A stretch of DNA of 5,686 nt from an uncultured bacterium (GTDB lineage Bacteria > Chloroflexota > Anaerolineae > JACIWP01), in assembly GCA_903872005.1 (NCBI GenBank), contig CAIQJD010000702.1:1-5686 (forward strand), given 5' to 3'. How positions within the stretch are numbered: the first letter of the stretch is position 1; every line of letters starts with the position of its first letter. Below the pieces are notes generated by a model. It was not told the origin of the DNA and did not search any database. It was given only the letters and a program-made list of their open reading frames with translations. The position numbers and the translations under genes were made by a program. Below, piece after piece: positions 4,334 through 5,686 of the stretch.

Positions 4334-5686
4334 CTACTTGACCTGGATCTCGACCACGTCCTTCACCCAGGCGGAGCCGGCGGTGAAGTTGGGCATGACC
4401 ATGCGCAGGCCGCCGCGCTCTTGTTGGAAGCCAACGAGGCAGTCCTTGCAGGCGCGCACTTCCTTCAGGTCAACGTCGCCCTTGTAGCCGTCGGCCGCGA
4501 CGATGGTGACTGTGGTAGAGCCATCTTTGACGCCGGCCAGATCCAACAGCGCGTTGAGCCGGACGCCCTCATACTCCTGAGCGGATGTGTTCTTGGGCTG
4601 CGTGGCCGTGACCTTGACCACTTCCATCTTTCGCAGTTCCTCCATGGTCCAGGTCATCGCCTTGTTGACCGCGCCGGTCAGCTTGAGGCCGCCGGCAGCG
4701 GCCGGCGTGGCGCTGGAACCGCCGCCCGAGCCGGCGGCGTTCTTGGCGCGCCACTGCTCGGAGTCGGGGGTGAAGAGGGACTGGCCGAAGTCGGCGACGC
4801 CGAAGGTCTTGATCAGCTCCTGCGTCTCGACCGACGTGATCCAGTCAATGAACTTGGTCGCCATGTCCGCGTTGATGGTGGCATAGCGCTTGGGATTGAC
4901 GGCGATGGCGCCATAGGGGTTGAAGAGGTTCTTGTCGCCCTCGACCAGGATCGGCAGGTCGTAGCCGGTCTTCGTGAGGGAGAGGTAGGTGGCGCGGTCG
5001 GTCAGGGTGTAAGCGCCCAATTCCTTGGCCATGTTGAGGACCTGGGCCATGCCCTGGCCGGCAGAGGTATACCACTTGCCGGTGGGGGTCATCGGCACCA
5101 TGGCCCACAGGGCCTTCTCTTTGGATTCCGTGCCAGAGCCATCGCCGCGCGAGACGAAGGGAGTCTGCGCATCGGCGATCTTCTTGAGGGCGGAAGCCGC
5201 TTGCTTCATGCCCTTGATGCCGGCGGGATCAGCCTTGGGGCCGACGATGACGAAGTCATTGTACATGACGTCTCGGCGGTTGATGCCGAATTCGGACTTG
5301 ATGAAAGCGTCTTCTTTGGGCCGGTCGTGCACCAGGAGGGCGTCGGCATTGCCGTCTTCGCCGAGCTTCATGGCCTGGCCGCTGCCTACGGCGACGACCT
5401 GAACCGTGACCTTGAACTTCTTCTCGAAGTCAGGCAAGATGAACTTGAGCAGGCCGGACTGATCGGTCGAGGTGGTGGTCGCCAGGATCAGCTTGTCGGC
5501 GGCGTGGGTATAGACGACGGTGGGAGCAGCCGTCGCGGCGACGGTCGCCGGCTTGGTCGGGGCGACGGTGGGAGCGACGGTGTTAGTAGCCGGCGGTTGG
5601 GTGGGCGCAACGGTGTTGGTCGCCGGGACCTTGGTCGGGGCCACGGTCGGGGCGACCGTGGGAGCGACGGTCGGGGGCACAGCCGT
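4334..5686 (-). CDS. tupA: Tungstate ABC transporter substrate-binding protein (TupA type) fused to a molybdopterin-oxidoreductase-like domain (partial, N-terminus beyond right edge)
   Basis: This extracytoplasmic binding protein would capture tungstate (or molybdate) for an ABC importer. The frame is open to the right edge, giving 450 visible residues. The signal peptide, probably with a lipobox, lies outside. Numbering from the in-frame GTG at 5680 (not a likely real start), residues 1-55 are a VAPT/PATN linker typical of Chloroflexota surface lipoproteins. Residues 63-310 are the TupA-like domain (PF12849 type), with ATTTSTDQSGLL at 67, LLVHD at 115, MYNDFVIVGPK at 139, SRGDGSGT at 177 and YTLTDRATYL at 224. 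After a Gly/Ser/Ala linker (315-331) comes a domain of about 117 residues (332-448) resembling the sulfite-oxidase/Oxidored_molyb fold (PF00174). It shows MTWTMEELRKM, YEGVRLNALLDLAGV, ADGYKGDVDL, GLRMVMPNF and WVKDVVEIQVK. The Cys that ligates Mo in that fold is absent (VTATQ), but a CKDC motif lies at 411-414. Transporter genes tupB and tupC are not in the window. A palindrome follows the stop. Confidence 0.88.
   Translation of the reverse strand, partial: TAVPPTVAPTVAPTVAPTKVPATNTVAPTQPPATNTVAPTVAPTKPATVAATAAPTVVYTHAADKLILATTTSTDQSGLLKFILPDFEKKFKVTVQVVAVGSGQAMKLGEDGNADALLVHDRPKEDAFIKSEFGINRRDVMYNDFVIVGPKADPAGIKGMKQAASALKKIADAQTPFVSRGDGSGTESKEKALWAMVPMTPTGKWYTSAGQGMAQVLNMAKELGAYTLTDRATYLSLTKTGYDLPILVEGDKNLFNPYGAIAVNPKRYATINADMATKFIDWITSVETQELIKTFGVADFGQSLFTPDSEQWRAKNAAGSGGGSSATPAAAGGLKLTGAVNKAMTWTMEELRKMEVVKVTATQPKNTSAQEYEGVRLNALLDLAGVKDGSTTVTIVAADGYKGDVDLKEVRACKDCLVGFQQERGGLRMVMPNFTAGSAWVKDVVEIQVK
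5516..5686 (-). repeat. Degenerate 12-nt-type tandem repeats encoding a Val-Ala-Pro-Thr linker
   Basis: The DNA consists of imperfect units of the form GTCGCTCCCACC/GTCGCCCCGACC, encoding VAPT with PATNT and TKP variants, and continues past the right edge. It forms a flexible, Pro/Thr-rich stalk between membrane anchor and ligand-binding domain. Such stalks are common in Chloroflexota lipoproteins and may be glycosylated (inference). Confidence 0.8.

Noticed and set aside
4587..5402. Several plus- and minus-strand ORFs overlapping the tungstate-binding gene
   Set aside because: All are shadows of the long minus frame with recognisable TupA motifs; none shows a conserved domain.
5516..5686. 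Repeat array considered as a CRISPR or other non-coding array
   Set aside because: Units are contiguous, degenerate and codon-phased (VAPT), without spacers; it is a protein linker.

Overview
The window is bacterial, GC-rich (roughly 60 % by eye) and tightly packed. It holds six protein genes, two of them cut by the window edges. Three points suggest Chloroflexota (an Anaerolineae/Caldilineae-like lineage), although no marker gene fixes this. The solute-binding protein has a long Val-Ala-Pro-Thr linker, the protein mix fits, and the hexamer GCCGGC is strikingly over-represented (about 39 copies by hand count).

Left part (1-1322): a polytopic acyltransferase-3 family membrane enzyme lies on the minus strand and runs off the left edge. 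Its start is set by an AGGAGG ahead of a GTG. It is divergent from a small YdjM/DUF457-type membrane protein (1323-1790, plus), whose promoter places the transcript start on the ATG itself, predicting a leaderless mRNA.

Middle part (1791-3818, plus): a secreted, Met/Gly-rich 192-residue protein (1975-2553) sits behind three 11-nt TTCAC direct repeats next to a -10 element, the layout of an OmpR/PhoB-type response-regulator site. A strong UUCG-loop hairpin terminates it. A canonical promoter then drives an M19 (membrane/renal dipeptidase family) metallopeptidase with all expected metal ligands.

Right part (3819-5686, minus): a stand-alone FHA domain protein is convergent with the peptidase and has its own promoter. 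Its leader is structured and encodes a possible 18-codon upstream peptide. Further right, a tungstate-binding protein (TupA type) is fused at its C-terminus to a degenerate sulfite-oxidase/molybdopterin-oxidoreductase-like domain. That gene ends in a 38-bp perfect palindrome and its signal peptide lies beyond the right edge.

The genes do not form one pathway. Each plus-strand gene and the FHA gene has its own recognisable promoter, all with sigma-70-like hexamers, and the three with both hexamers have 17-bp spacers. The most unusual item is the tungstate-binding/molybdopterin-like fusion, followed by the response-regulator-like repeat array and the leader of the FHA gene.
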